Positions 55,152 to 64,000 of a DNA stretch of 64,000 nucleotides are shown piece by piece. Position numbers and translations under genes: made by a program. The DNA is from Candidatus Poribacteria bacterium (GTDB lineage: Bacteria; Poribacteria; WGA-4E; PCPOR2b), in the NCBI GenBank assembly GCA_022826645.1, contig JAJDUM010000003.1, positions 61,328 through 125,327 on the forward strand, in the 5' to 3' direction. Numbering within the stretch: the first letter of the stretch is position 1; each line of letters begins with the position of its first letter. Below the pieces are notes generated by a model that searched no databases, was not told the origin of the DNA, and saw nothing but the letters and a program-made list of their open reading frames with translations.

Positions 55152-57810
55152 CCGTTCCCTTGTCACGGATGCCGTGAGATTCACAGTGGACAACACTTTC
55201 ATCAAAAAGATCTGCTGAACGAAACCACCGTTTACCAAGTTCTTGTAAATGAGCAGCCATATCACACTTAACACTTTTACCCAGATGCAGCACAAGCACA
55301 CCATCCGATTTAAGCCGTTCCTTTGCTTGGCGAAGAATCGGGATATAGACATCAAAACTGCTTTTTTGCTGTTCATCAACAAAAACTGAGGGGCGGGCTT
55401 CAAAATCACGGTTAGACCAGCCCGAAAACCAGAGTCGCAACCAGTTCGCAAGGTAGAATCGGGTACTATCAAAGAAAGGGGGAGATGTAATAACGGCCTC
55501 CAGTTGGTCAATCTCTCGGGGCCACCAACTTGTTGCATCTTGGAAGAACATCTTGCCGGGACGAAAATCCGCAGGCAAACCTTCGTCCAACCCTCTCTCA
55601 ACTTTCGCACGTAATCGATCAATCAGCGAGCGATATTCATAAGGTCCCGTTGGTTTGTAGGGTGTCAATGGATGAGAACGGCGGCTGAGAGCGTAGGGAC
55701 GGTTGCCGTGTAAAATATGTAACAGTGAGGCAAATACAAATTGCTCTTCAGGAGTCCTCGGTGGATGGACTTGAAAAAAGCGACGCGCCAAGATGATTTC
55801 GCTCAAGGTTTGGGGTTCGTAATATTCAGCTATTTTGCCATTGAAACCCAAGTTATTCACTTCAGCAAGCTCCGCCTCCGTAGTTGAGTGAGATTTAATG
55901 AAATCTTCTATCGTTTCAATAACTATCGTACAACCTAAGGTCGTGGGACGGTGAATCTTCGCACTAGCAATAGCAAAAGCAGCAGGGCTTATCTCAAAAC
56001 CGTAAGCATGTTTGCCAGCTAGTGAAGCCTCAAATGGAATTGTACCAGCTCCCGCAAAAGTATCTAAAACTCGTCCACCCTCTGGAACAAATGTTTTTAC
56101 CAAATGGTGTGCAATAGCAGGCTTGAGTTTGCCGGGATAAGAGCATAGAGAGTGCCAAGCATGTCCCCAATTCCGTTTTGTAAATGGCGTTTTCTGATGA
56201 GGTAAGTTTTGTCTGAAGTTGTCCCATTCGGTACGCCAAGCGGGAACTCGTTTTGGCGGATTGCAGCCTTTATGTTTGGAAACATACTTAAAAACCAGTA
56301 ATGACTGTTTGAGCAACATCCCGCCTCTGGACTTGCGTTTCCGTAGCGTAACAGAATCCTCTTGAACAAAACCGAGTTCACCCAAACAGGTTGACAACAA
56401 TTTATCCACCGGGACATGAATGCCGGCATAGCAAGAGTCGCCGATATCAATTGCGACTATCGCATCAGGGGTTAAGTGAGATCTAATTGCTCGGAATATA
56501 TCCGTCATCTCGCTAAAATAGCTGGCAATCATTCGAGGAATACGGGAGTCGTAGGCATTCTGTTCCAATTTAGAGACGATTTTTTGAACATTCGGGTGAG
56601 ATGGCAAAAGTGCTTTGGAAACAGTGACGTCGTTGATCCCAGCGGTTAATGCTGCCTCACGAAATGTTCTCAAATCCTTTTTTTCTTTTAAGCAACGTAA
56701 GAACCATAATTCTATCTTCGTGTTGCGAAAATAGTTTGTTCCGTTGACATAGGGAGGGCTTGTTACCACAGCATCAATGCCGAGAGGAGATATGCTGTCT
56801 AAAGAACGGGCGTTTTCACATATTAGCAATGGTTCAGTTCTCAGCCCCTCAACATCTTCCCGGATATCACGCACTATCTGATCGATATTTTGGCGAATAC
56901 CTTCAACGAGTGGCACTGTTTGCCGCTCAAGTTCTGTGGCTGTTTTATATCTTAAATCACCGGCACGCTTCATTCGGGAAGCGGGTACAAGTGCCGATAA
57001 GATTGCAACCGTAATTAGGTCTGCCAACATTGCATCCTCAAGAGCTACTTCATCAATCCACGATTTAGCTCGTAAAACTTGGTCATAAACAGGCTCATCA
57101 AAAAATAAGCTATCACCAAAGGTTTGTATGTAAGTTTGATGTAATATATAATCTCGCGGAAATTTTTCCAGTAGGGAACGCAGATCTGCGTTCCCTAACA
57201 TTTGAGTGAGTGCTCGAGCCAATGCGGACCGTTGAGACCATTTTAATCGCCTGACCCGTATTTTTGTTAAACTCATAAACTGCAAGACAGGGTTTATTTC
57301 ACAGAAATAGGAAGTTTTATTGAGTCGCGACGCGGTGAAGGCGGTGGTTCCCGTTCCAGCAAATGGATCTAGAATGGTCTGTGCATTTGGAGTATACTTT
57401 TCTAAGATAGATTCCACGAATTGAGTGGAATATCCCTCTAAGTAAGGATACCATCGAGCAAAGGGTTCTTTTTTGCCACCCTTGAACGTCACAGTTACCG
57501 GATCAAATAATTCTGTTTTTGCATCAACACCTGGTAGTTGAAGCTGAACAGCGTGTTCCCGAATGAGGTTTACGGTGTGCTTTAATTGACGAAGACAATA
57601 GGTGTTTAGTGGTAAATCATCGGCTTCAGCTTTCGACACAAGGGTTTGATAGTCATCCCGTAGCAACTGACGGAGTTCGGCACTGGAAAGATCTTTAACA
57701 TACTTGTATAATTCATCTGTTTTCTTACCAAATGCCAAGGTCAGCGATTTTCTTTGAGATGTGTCCGCCGGATGTTCAGGAAAGTAAACAGCTTTATATT
57801 TTTGAGCCAC
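55120..57810 (-). CDS. Double-domain DNA methyltransferase
   Basis: Two SAM motifs (ILDPFAGTGTTAFTAS, VLDTFAGAGTIPFEAS) and two catalytic motifs (TSPPYVNGTNYF, TSPPFFDSTRFY) in one ORF. Confidence 0.9.
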   Translation of the reverse strand: MAQKYKAVYFPEHPADTSQRKSLTLAFGKKTDELYKYVKDLSSAELRQLLRDDYQTLVSKAEADDLPLNTYCLRQLKHTVNLIREHAVQLQLPGVDAKTELFDPVTVTFKGGKKEPFARWYPYLEGYSTQFVESILEKYTPNAQTILDPFAGTGTTAFTASRLNKTSYFCEINPVLQFMSLTKIRVRRLKWSQRSALARALTQMLGNADLRSLLEKFPRDYILHQTYIQTFGDSLFFDEPVYDQVLRAKSWIDEVALEDAMLADLITVAILSALVPASRMKRAGDLRYKTATELERQTVPLVEGIRQNIDQIVRDIREDVEGLRTEPLLICENARSLDSISPLGIDAVVTSPPYVNGTNYFRNTKIELWFLRCLKEKKDLRTFREAALTAGINDVTVSKALLPSHPNVQKIVSKLEQNAYDSRIPRMIASYFSEMTDIFRAIRSHLTPDAIVAIDIGDSCYAGIHVPVDKLLSTCLGELGFVQEDSVTLRKRKSRGGMLLKQSLLVFKYVSKHKGCNPPKRVPAWRTEWDNFRQNLPHQKTPFTKRNWGHAWHSLCSYPGKLKPAIAHHLVKTFVPEGGRVLDTFAGAGTIPFEASLAGKHAYGFEISPAAFAIASAKIHRPTTLGCTIVIETIEDFIKSHSTTEAELAEVNNLGFNGKIAEYYEPQTLSEIILARRFFQVHPPRTPEEQFVFASLLHILHGNRPYALSRRSHPLTPYKPTGPYEYRSLIDRLRAKVERGLDEGLPADFRPGKMFFQDATSWWPREIDQLEAVITSPPFFDSTRFYLANWLRLWFSGWSNRDFEARPSVFVDEQQKSSFDVYIPILRQAKERLKSDGVLVLHLGKSVKCDMAAHLQELGKRWFRSADLFDESVVHCESHGIRDKGTVTSHQYLVLY
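57172..57197. repeat. 26-bp perfect palindrome inside the methyltransferase gene
   Basis: TAGGGAACGCAGATCTGCGTTCCCTA. Confidence 0.9.
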
Positions 57811-57839
57811 GGTTTTATCTCCTAATATGGTTTTGTATA

Positions 57840-57867
57840 GACTATCATATTATGGTAGTCTTGTCAA
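57840..57867 (-). promoter_or_regulatory. Candidate operator/promoter of the methyltransferase gene
   Basis: Minus strand TTGACA (57862-57867) followed by imperfect palindrome GACTACCATAATATGATAGTC (57840-57860), upstream of the start at 57810. Confidence 0.5.
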
Positions 57868-57979
57868 GACGTTAATCAAACCGAATTGTCACTTATAGAA
57901 AATATAGGAACAATATGTTAGCCTCAAAAACGAAAAAACGAGTCGGGGTATTTTTCATCACACAATACGGAGGGAAGTA

Positions 57980-59029
57980 ATGGTACGGATCGGAATTATC
58001 GGCATAGGGTTCATGGGAATGATTCATTATTACGGGGCGAAAAAGGTCTCCGGTGGCGAAGTTGTCGCTATCTGTACGCGGGATCAGAAAAAGTTGGACG
58101 GCGATTGGACGGGCATTCAGGGAAACTTTGGTCCCCGTGGCGGGAACGAAGACCTCTCACACCTTCGGAAGTATAACCAGATTGAGGATCTCCTCGCGGA
58201 TCCCGATATTGACATGGTGAACATCTGTCTTCCGACGTTTATGCACCAATCGGTCAGCATTGCTGCGCTCAAAGCAGGGAAACATGTGCTTGTTGAAAAA
58301 CCGATTGAGATTCGGCTTGACGCTGCCAATGAGGTAGTGCAGGTCGGCGTGGAAAGTGGGGTACAGTTCATGGTGGCGCATGTCCTACCGTTTTTTGCAG
58401 AATTCGCTTATGCGAAGGGGGTGGTTGACAGCGGAGAATACGGGGAGCTACTCGGTGGCCATTTTAAGCGGGTGATCTCTCAACCGACATGGACGCGCGA
58501 TTTCTCAGATATAGAGCAGAGTGGAGGACCGGGGATTGACCTGCATATCCACGATACGCATTTTATTCAGCTGCTCTGTGGTGTCCCCGACGCGGTGTTC
58601 TCACAGGGCAAACTCGCTGCCGGTAATTTTGTCGAATACCTCACAACGCAGTATATCTACAACGACAAGGATCTCTCAATTAGTTGTTCATCGGGAGCGG
58701 TATCTCAGCAGGGACGGGCATTTTCGCACGGCTTCGAGCTTTATCTGGAAAAGGCGACGCTGTTGTATGACTTCGCAACGCTTGGCGGCGAACCTGTCAC
58801 CTCAACTCCGTTGACGTTGTTGACCAACGATAGGAAGATTCACGAGGTGGATTTGGGTGAGGTGGATCCAGTCGATGCGTTTACGGGTGAGATTCAACAC
58901 GCTGTTGATGCTATTAATAGTGGAAGCGAACCAACCGCCCTATCAGGGGTTGGCGCGAGGGATGCGCTGCTGCTCTGTTATAAGGAAGCGGAGTCGGTCA
59001 GGACAGGGGAGATTGTACCAATTGATTAG
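57980..59029 (+). CDS. Gfo/Idh/MocA family oxidoreductase
   Basis: VRIGIIGIGFMGMIHYYGAKKV...LADPDIDMVNICLPTFMHQSVSIAALKAGKHVLVEKPIE. Confidence 0.93.
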   Translation: MVRIGIIGIGFMGMIHYYGAKKVSGGEVVAICTRDQKKLDGDWTGIQGNFGPRGGNEDLSHLRKYNQIEDLLADPDIDMVNICLPTFMHQSVSIAALKAGKHVLVEKPIEIRLDAANEVVQVGVESGVQFMVAHVLPFFAEFAYAKGVVDSGEYGELLGGHFKRVISQPTWTRDFSDIEQSGGPGIDLHIHDTHFIQLLCGVPDAVFSQGKLAAGNFVEYLTTQYIYNDKDLSISCSSGAVSQQGRAFSHGFELYLEKATLLYDFATLGGEPVTSTPLTLLTNDRKIHEVDLGEVDPVDAFTGEIQHAVDAINSGSEPTALSGVGARDALLLCYKEAESVRTGEIVPID

Positions 59030-59131
59030 GGCGTATTGATATCTGATATCCCGTAGGTCGGGCAGCCCCGATCACGGGATATTCTCGGACTTGCTCGACC
59101 TCAAACCTTCATCAACGAGGGCAATTCGTAG

Positions 59132-59158
59132 GGGACGCAGATCTGCGTCCCGTTTTTT
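59132..59158 (+). terminator. Rho-independent terminator
   Basis: GGGACGCAGATCTGCGTCCC perfect palindrome followed by GTTTTTT, about 100 nt after the oxidoreductase stop. Confidence 0.65.
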
Positions 59159-59221
59159 CTTACGCATAACGCATTACGTATTATTTTATCCCGTATCTCA
59201 ACAGCCAAGTGTCAACAGAAC

Positions 59222-60349
59222 CTAGCAAATCGCCTCACCTGTATCCCCATCAAAGATATGAATCCGTTCAGGTACACAGGTCATCCACAACGTCGCCCCG
59301 ATACTCACTTCAAACGCCATCCCGACTCTGGATTTTAAGATAATATCGTCGCCCGCCTCGTCTTTGCCCAGCGTTAGATCCACAATCGTTTCCGCACCAA
59401 GGGGTTCAAAGCTATAGACTTCTACGGGGATATTTTCTGGGGAACGGTCAGGGCTGATGAGCAGGTCCTCCGGATGCACCCCGAGGACCAGATCCCGATC
59501 ACTTCCTTGTGCAGTTAAGGTGTGGGCGATCCTTCCGTCTTTAACCTCCAACCGATGTCCTCCAACCAATTCCAGATAAACCGTCTCACCGGAAGTAGTT
59601 AGTTGACAAGGGATTAGATTCATGCTCGGACTGCCGATGAAACTGGCGACGAACAGATTCGCTGGGCGGTCGTATATCTCCGTCGGTGTGCCGACCTGTT
59701 GAACCCGTCCTTCGTCCAGTACAGCAACACGATCCGCCATCGACATCGCCTCGATCTGGTCATGGGTAACGTATAGAGTAGTGGTTTCCAGTTGACGCTG
59801 CCGCCATTTAATCTCTGCCCGCATCTCTGTGCGGAGTTTGGCGTCCAGATTAGAGATCGGTTCGTCCATCAGGAAGATTTGGGGCCGTCGCACCATTGCC
59901 CGACCAAGTCCAACCCGTTGTGTCTCGCCGCCGCTGAGTTGATTCGGTTTACGTTGCAGGAGGTGCTCAATATGTAGCATTGACGCAATTTCGGTGACAC
60001 ATAGACGGATTTCGCCCTCTGATAAGCCACGCGGATGTAGCGGAAATGCCATATTTTCGTAGACAGTTAGGTGAGGGTATAGGATATGCGCTTGAAATAC
60101 AAAGGCGACATCCCGTTCGGCGGGTGTGAGGTGGTTAATCTGTTGATTATCGAGGTAGATTGCCCCGTTTTCGGGTAGGTCTAATCCGGCGATACAGCGG
60201 AGGGTGGTTGTTTTGCCTGCCCCGGTCTGACCGAGCAGGACAAAGAATTCCTGATCACGGATATCAAGATTGATTCCGTCAAGCGCGATGATGTCATCGA
60301 AACGCTTGGTGAGATTTTCAAGTGTAACGGTTGGCATAAGTATTGACAT
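59222..60349 (-). CDS. Sugar ABC transporter ATP-binding protein (MalK/UgpC-like)
   Basis: VLLGQTGAGKTTTLRCIAGLD, LSGGETQRVGLGRAMVRRPQIFLMDEPISNLDAKLR, C-terminal TOBE region. Confidence 0.95.
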   Translation of the reverse strand: MSILMPTVTLENLTKRFDDIIALDGINLDIRDQEFFVLLGQTGAGKTTTLRCIAGLDLPENGAIYLDNQQINHLTPAERDVAFVFQAHILYPHLTVYENMAFPLHPRGLSEGEIRLCVTEIASMLHIEHLLQRKPNQLSGGETQRVGLGRAMVRRPQIFLMDEPISNLDAKLRTEMRAEIKWRQRQLETTTLYVTHDQIEAMSMADRVAVLDEGRVQQVGTPTEIYDRPANLFVASFIGSPSMNLIPCQLTTSGETVYLELVGGHRLEVKDGRIAHTLTAQGSDRDLVLGVHPEDLLISPDRSPENIPVEVYSFEPLGAETIVDLTLGKDEAGDDIILKSRVGMAFEVSIGATLWMTCVPERIHIFDGDTGEAIC

Positions 60350-60358
60350 GCTTTCACA

Positions 60359-60402
60359 CGCTAAAGCGAGGGGTTTCGCTCTTCAAACCCCTCGCTTTAG
60401 CA
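60359..60402. repeat. Strong inverted repeat
   Basis: GCTAAAGCGAGGGGTTT-CGCTCTTC-AAACCCCTCGCTTTAGC, perfect 17-bp stem. Confidence 0.85.
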
Positions 60403-60537
60403 TATGAAATTCTTCTACCGACGAGGCAAGCCAAAACAACCGGTGTTATACCTACCAGCCTCTTGGTTATTAAGCCAAGTATGCTGTTAGGCATTAACTG
60501 GTGTATGGCTTTTCAACCCTTAAGGTCAAGGTTGAAA

Positions 60538-60909
60538 TTACTGACCGTCGTCCATGCCATCGTCCATCATGCCGTCGTCCATGCCATCGTCGGTCATGCC
60601 GTCATCCATCATGCCATCGTCGGTCATGCCGTCATCCATCATGCCGTCGTCCATCATGCCGTCGTCCATCATGCCGTCGTCGGTCATGCCATCATCCATC
60701 ATGCCGTCGTCGGTCATGCCGTCATCCATCATGCCGTCGTCCATGCCATCGTCGGTCATGCCGTCATCCATCATGCCATCGTCCATCATATCGTCGTCGT
60801 CATCGTCCATCATACCGCCCATCATATCCTGCATAGCGGAGTCGCTACAACCCATGACCGCGACACAACCGATTAGAAGGAACATCAGAGCCATCTGAAA
60901 TTTTAACAT
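60538..60909 (-). CDS. Low-complexity Asp/Met repeat lipoprotein
   Basis: Lipobox VAVMGC followed by tandem MMDDGM/MTDDGM units; leader resembles that of 61326-62333. Confidence 0.7.
   Translation of the reverse strand: MLKFQMALMFLLIGCVAVMGCSDSAMQDMMGGMMDDDDDDMMDDGMMDDGMTDDGMDDGMMDDGMTDDGMMDDGMTDDGMMDDGMMDDGMMDDGMTDDGMMDDGMTDDGMDDGMMDDGMDDGQ
60550..60800. repeat. Tandem short repeats (ATGCCGTCGTC/ATCCATC family)
   Basis: Repeated ATGCCGTCATCCATC / ATGCCATCGTCGGTC 12-15 nt units. Confidence 0.9.
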
Positions 60910-61325
60910 TGTTAATACTCCTTAATTTTGAAATATGTTTCGCAGCAAGCTTCGGAAACCTGCAAGCTGCGTTACAAGGTAATGACAAGGTACGAATCTA
61001 TTGACAGATAGTTGCAGTAACAAGCGCAACTGACAAAAGATAGGCACCTGCCAAATTCATATTCTACATAACTTCTCTAAGAATATATCACACTTCGCAT
61101 TAATGTTCAACAATTTTTTTAACACGCAGATTGACATCTCGGTGTCTCAAATTCGTAAAACATCGCAATCTGCGCTTTTAAAGTATATCAAGATTGGTTC
61201 AATTTGTCAAATGTCAATAAAACCTATCTTTGGGCAACACGGACTTCAAGACCAATCTTTGATACTGGAAACACTGACCGATGAATGTGTCCCGAAAGGC
61301 TTCTGATTCAGGTTCAGGGTTGACA

Positions 61326-62333
61326 CTATTGCCCCTCGCCATCCATGTCAGGTATCGGGAACGCGAAAACACTGTCGATGGCGGCTCCAAGGTGGCAGCC
61401 ATGACACCCTTGTTGACCGTCAACTCCATCCCCCCCGATTTCAACCGATTCGGCGTTTATATCGACGTACTTATATATCCACCCGTTATGTTCAGCATAT
61501 ATCGGATTATCCGTTTTCACCATTATTGCGCGAGATTGGATAGCGGTGTTAGTAGCATCCATGATATCCTTGACAACCGTAGTCCCGACCGGATAAGCGG
61601 TTATGCTTTCATCTTCCAATGCCATAGCCCCAACGTCGTTGATGTAAACGGTACGGGCGTTCTGACCGTGTGCTCCACCGGTGCCTATAGGACCAGGAAG
61701 GGGATTATTCAGCCATGAAGTGTATCCTGCTAGGTTCACCGTCACAGCCATCATGCCATCGTCAGGCATTGCGCCATCATCGGTCATCGTGTCATCCATT
61801 GAGAAATTGACGAAGACACTGTCTACCGGAGCTGCAGCGTGGCAGGCATGACACCCTTCGGCTGCGTCTGGGAGTCCATCTCCCCCGACCTGCATATAGT
61901 CAGTGTTTTCATCGACGCGAGCATATTTCTTGTATGTCCACCCGTTATGGCGCGAATCGTCCGTCTTCTTCATTGTCGCGACTTTCTGAACAAACGTGTT
62001 CGCGTCGTCCATGATTTCCTTGACAATTATAGTCCCAGCGGGGTAAGCGGTCAGATTTTCATCTTCCAACGCCATAGCCCCAACGTCGTTGATGTAGACG
62101 GTACGGGCTCCCTCACCGTGTACTCCACCGGTGCCCACAGGTTCGGGATAGGTAACATTCGTCGCCCACGAGGTGTACATTGAGATGTACATTGGCAAGC
62201 CAACCATCATGTCGTCCGGCATATCATCCTCTGATGGCGCTGGTATTAATGTTTCTACTACTAGCTGGTCGCAGGAGATGAGGGTAACGCAACCGATTAA
62301 AAGGGCGATTAAACCCATCTGGACTTTCAACAT
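61326..62333 (-). CDS. Lipoprotein with two cytochrome-P460-like domains
   Basis: Two paralogous modules YTSW...GTGGxHGxxARTVYINDVGAMALED...HNGWxYK...CHACH / CHGCH; lipobox LISC. Confidence 0.82.
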   Translation of the reverse strand: MLKVQMGLIALLIGCVTLISCDQLVVETLIPAPSEDDMPDDMMVGLPMYISMYTSWATNVTYPEPVGTGGVHGEGARTVYINDVGAMALEDENLTAYPAGTIIVKEIMDDANTFVQKVATMKKTDDSRHNGWTYKKYARVDENTDYMQVGGDGLPDAAEGCHACHAAAPVDSVFVNFSMDDTMTDDGAMPDDGMMAVTVNLAGYTSWLNNPLPGPIGTGGAHGQNARTVYINDVGAMALEDESITAYPVGTTVVKDIMDATNTAIQSRAIMVKTDNPIYAEHNGWIYKYVDINAESVEIGGDGVDGQQGCHGCHLGAAIDSVFAFPIPDMDGEGQ

Positions 62334-63009
62334 TGCTAATGCTCCTTATTTTAAGATGTGTTTCGTACCAAATTTTCGAAAATTGTAGGCTGCATTAGAG
62401 AGCAGACAAGATGCTAAGTGGTTGGTGCATCAGCACAATGAATTGTGCGTCTACCATTAGAAGATATGCAGGCGTCAGGTTCATATCCCATGCAGCTTCG
62501 CTATGAATATACCATATTTCGGTTTAACCTTCAACGGTTTTTTGTAGGCAGACTAACAGTAGGGCATGTTAGATAGGTTAGACTTGTCAAAATCTAACAG
62601 AATCTAACACTTAGGGCTAGCGCAGTTGAACGATGAGGTTTATAAGTCGATGGTTCATCACCAATGCGGGGCAAGATGCCCCGCCTACGATGGGCGTAGA
62701 GCCTAAACATGCCCTTCGACGTCCGATGAATCCCCGATACATCGGGACAGGCGGGCAACTACAATCTGAAGTGCGTAACTTCTAACTTTTACAGAAATCA
62801 GAGGGTTTAATTGTCGGGTTTCACTATATCTATCCGTAAGGGCGGGCTGCTGAAAGGTGGCACGGCTATTGTGGCTGATAGAGATTTCACCTTTAACTGT
62901 TCAACCCAACCTACAGAACTTGTCAAAATCTAACACTTTTTGCAAAATTTTGGAAACTCGCCTCTGAATCGGAAAACGGAAATGAATCAGCAGACGCGCG
63001 AACGTCTTT

Positions 63010-63978
63010 CTATTTTTTCACCGCGCCAAATGTGACGCCGCGCAATAGGTGACCTCGCATCAGGAAGGTAAAAATTGCAACGGGTAAAAGGAAAACAAAG
63101 GTCGCAGCCGCGATCTTGCCCCAATCGATACCGCTAGATCCGATCGCACTCGTGATCGAGGGTGGCGCGGTTACTGCCCTGCCCCCGACTTCGGTCAACA
63201 CAAGGGCAAAGGCAAACTCGTTCCACGCGGTGATTAGACAGAAAACGGCTGTTGCGGCGATCCCCGTCACAGATTGGGGGAGGACAACTTTGACGAAGGT
63301 TTGAAAGCGGGTATACCCATCGACAAGGGCAGCGTCTTCGTACTCTTTTGGGATTTCGTCGATGAAACCTTTCATCAGCCAGACTGCGAAGGAGACGTTG
63401 AAGGTGGTGTAGAGCAGGATGAGTCCGAGGTGGGTGTCACGCAGTCCGAGCGCGCTGTACATCAGGTAGATTGGGATGACAACGACGACAGGAGGAAGCA
63501 TCCGTGTACTGAGGATGAAGAAGAGGAGATCCTCCTTGCCTGCGACCTTAAAGCGCGAGAACGCATAGGCAGACAGTGTCCCAAATCCAACTGCAAGCAG
63601 GGTGCTGCCGAATCCAATAATGATACTATTTAGCAGTTGGTGGAAATATTTCGACCCTCCGTGTGCAAACAGTGTACAGATAGCAACAATTGCTAATACA
63701 CTTGCACCGACAAGGGACAGGCGAATCCGTCTCGCTTCGGTTGATCTTTGAGGAGAAATCAGTAGGAAAACAACAATTATATAAATCGCTAACATCAGGA
63801 AATTGTAGTTGACCGTGGTCGCAAGCGCGTAAAGACAGGTTAGAATAAGCAGACCGTTCCACAGAAAAGCAAAACGACGCGCAAACGTTATGTTTCGGAC
63901 GGGTAAGAAGCAGGCGAGTATACCAATCAACGCTGCTGCAATGAAGACGTATGTGAGTCCGGGGACTTCATCGGGCAT
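63010..63978 (-). CDS. Carbohydrate ABC transporter permease (MalG-like); start uncertain
   Basis: EAA-type EYEDAALVDGYTRFQTFVKVVLPQSVTGI...AWNEFAFALVL; frame is still open upstream (..FEHYQKLM) to the window edge. Confidence 0.88.
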   Translation of the reverse strand: MPDEVPGLTYVFIAAALIGILACFLPVRNITFARRFAFLWNGLLILTCLYALATTVNYNFLMLAIYIIVVFLLISPQRSTEARRIRLSLVGASVLAIVAICTLFAHGGSKYFHQLLNSIIIGFGSTLLAVGFGTLSAYAFSRFKVAGKEDLLFFILSTRMLPPVVVVIPIYLMYSALGLRDTHLGLILLYTTFNVSFAVWLMKGFIDEIPKEYEDAALVDGYTRFQTFVKVVLPQSVTGIAATAVFCLITAWNEFAFALVLTEVGGRAVTAPPSITSAIGSSGIDWGKIAAATFVFLLPVAIFTFLMRGHLLRGVTFGAVKK

Positions 63979-64000
63979 CAGTTTCTGGTAGTGCTCAAAG

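Noticed and set aside
60550-60800. CRISPR array or minisatellite
   Set aside because: Units are contiguous 12-15 nt coding repeats with no spacers and no cas genes.
60343-60898. Plus-strand ORFs (177, 111 and 114 aa) across the 60.6 kb repeat
   Set aside because: Explained by a stop-free tandem repeat; the minus-strand frame has a lipobox and a paralogue.

Overview
The window is a dense bacterial chromosomal segment with about 55 convincing protein-coding genes, two tRNA genes (Thr-CGT and Phe-GAA) and no rRNA or CRISPR array. Gene content (PhyH-like dioxygenase, MR/MLE enolase, TAXI-TRAP binding protein, Rieske proteins, WD40/dockerin/FlgD-like secreted protein, PQQ dehydrogenase, CO/xanthine-dehydrogenase-type trio, Gfo/Idh/MocA) resembles uncultured Poribacteria/Planctomycetes-type genomes; that affiliation is inference. 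Most of the window is ordinary metabolism. The parts most worth a second look are: (1) a ParA-like ATPase with a deviant Walker A (HKGDVSKTTTT) overlapping a HEPN-type protein with an Rx4H motif (34.1-35.7 kb); (2) a convergent HNH-nuclease / double-methyltransferase restriction-modification pair with a near-palindromic operator candidate (54.1-57.9 kb); (3) an accessory block beside the tRNAs with an FRG-TPR protein next to a DUF559-like nuclease-TPR protein, punctuated by related hairpins (2.4-7.8 kb); (4) a GHMP sugar kinase-nucleotidyltransferase fusion (49-50.9 kb); (5) a 58-aa zinc-ribbon gene below the ORF-track cutoff with a consensus promoter and double-hairpin leader (9.77-10.07 kb); (6) a decayed REP-associated tyrosine transposase with REP-like palindromes (51.9-52.4 kb); (7) several dispersed palindromic or MITE-like repeat families, one of which also appears inside a coding sequence; (8) a duplicated lipoprotein pair, one a double cytochrome-P460-like protein and one an Asp/Met repeat protein (60.5-62.3 kb). 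All family calls were made by reading motifs; no database search was run.
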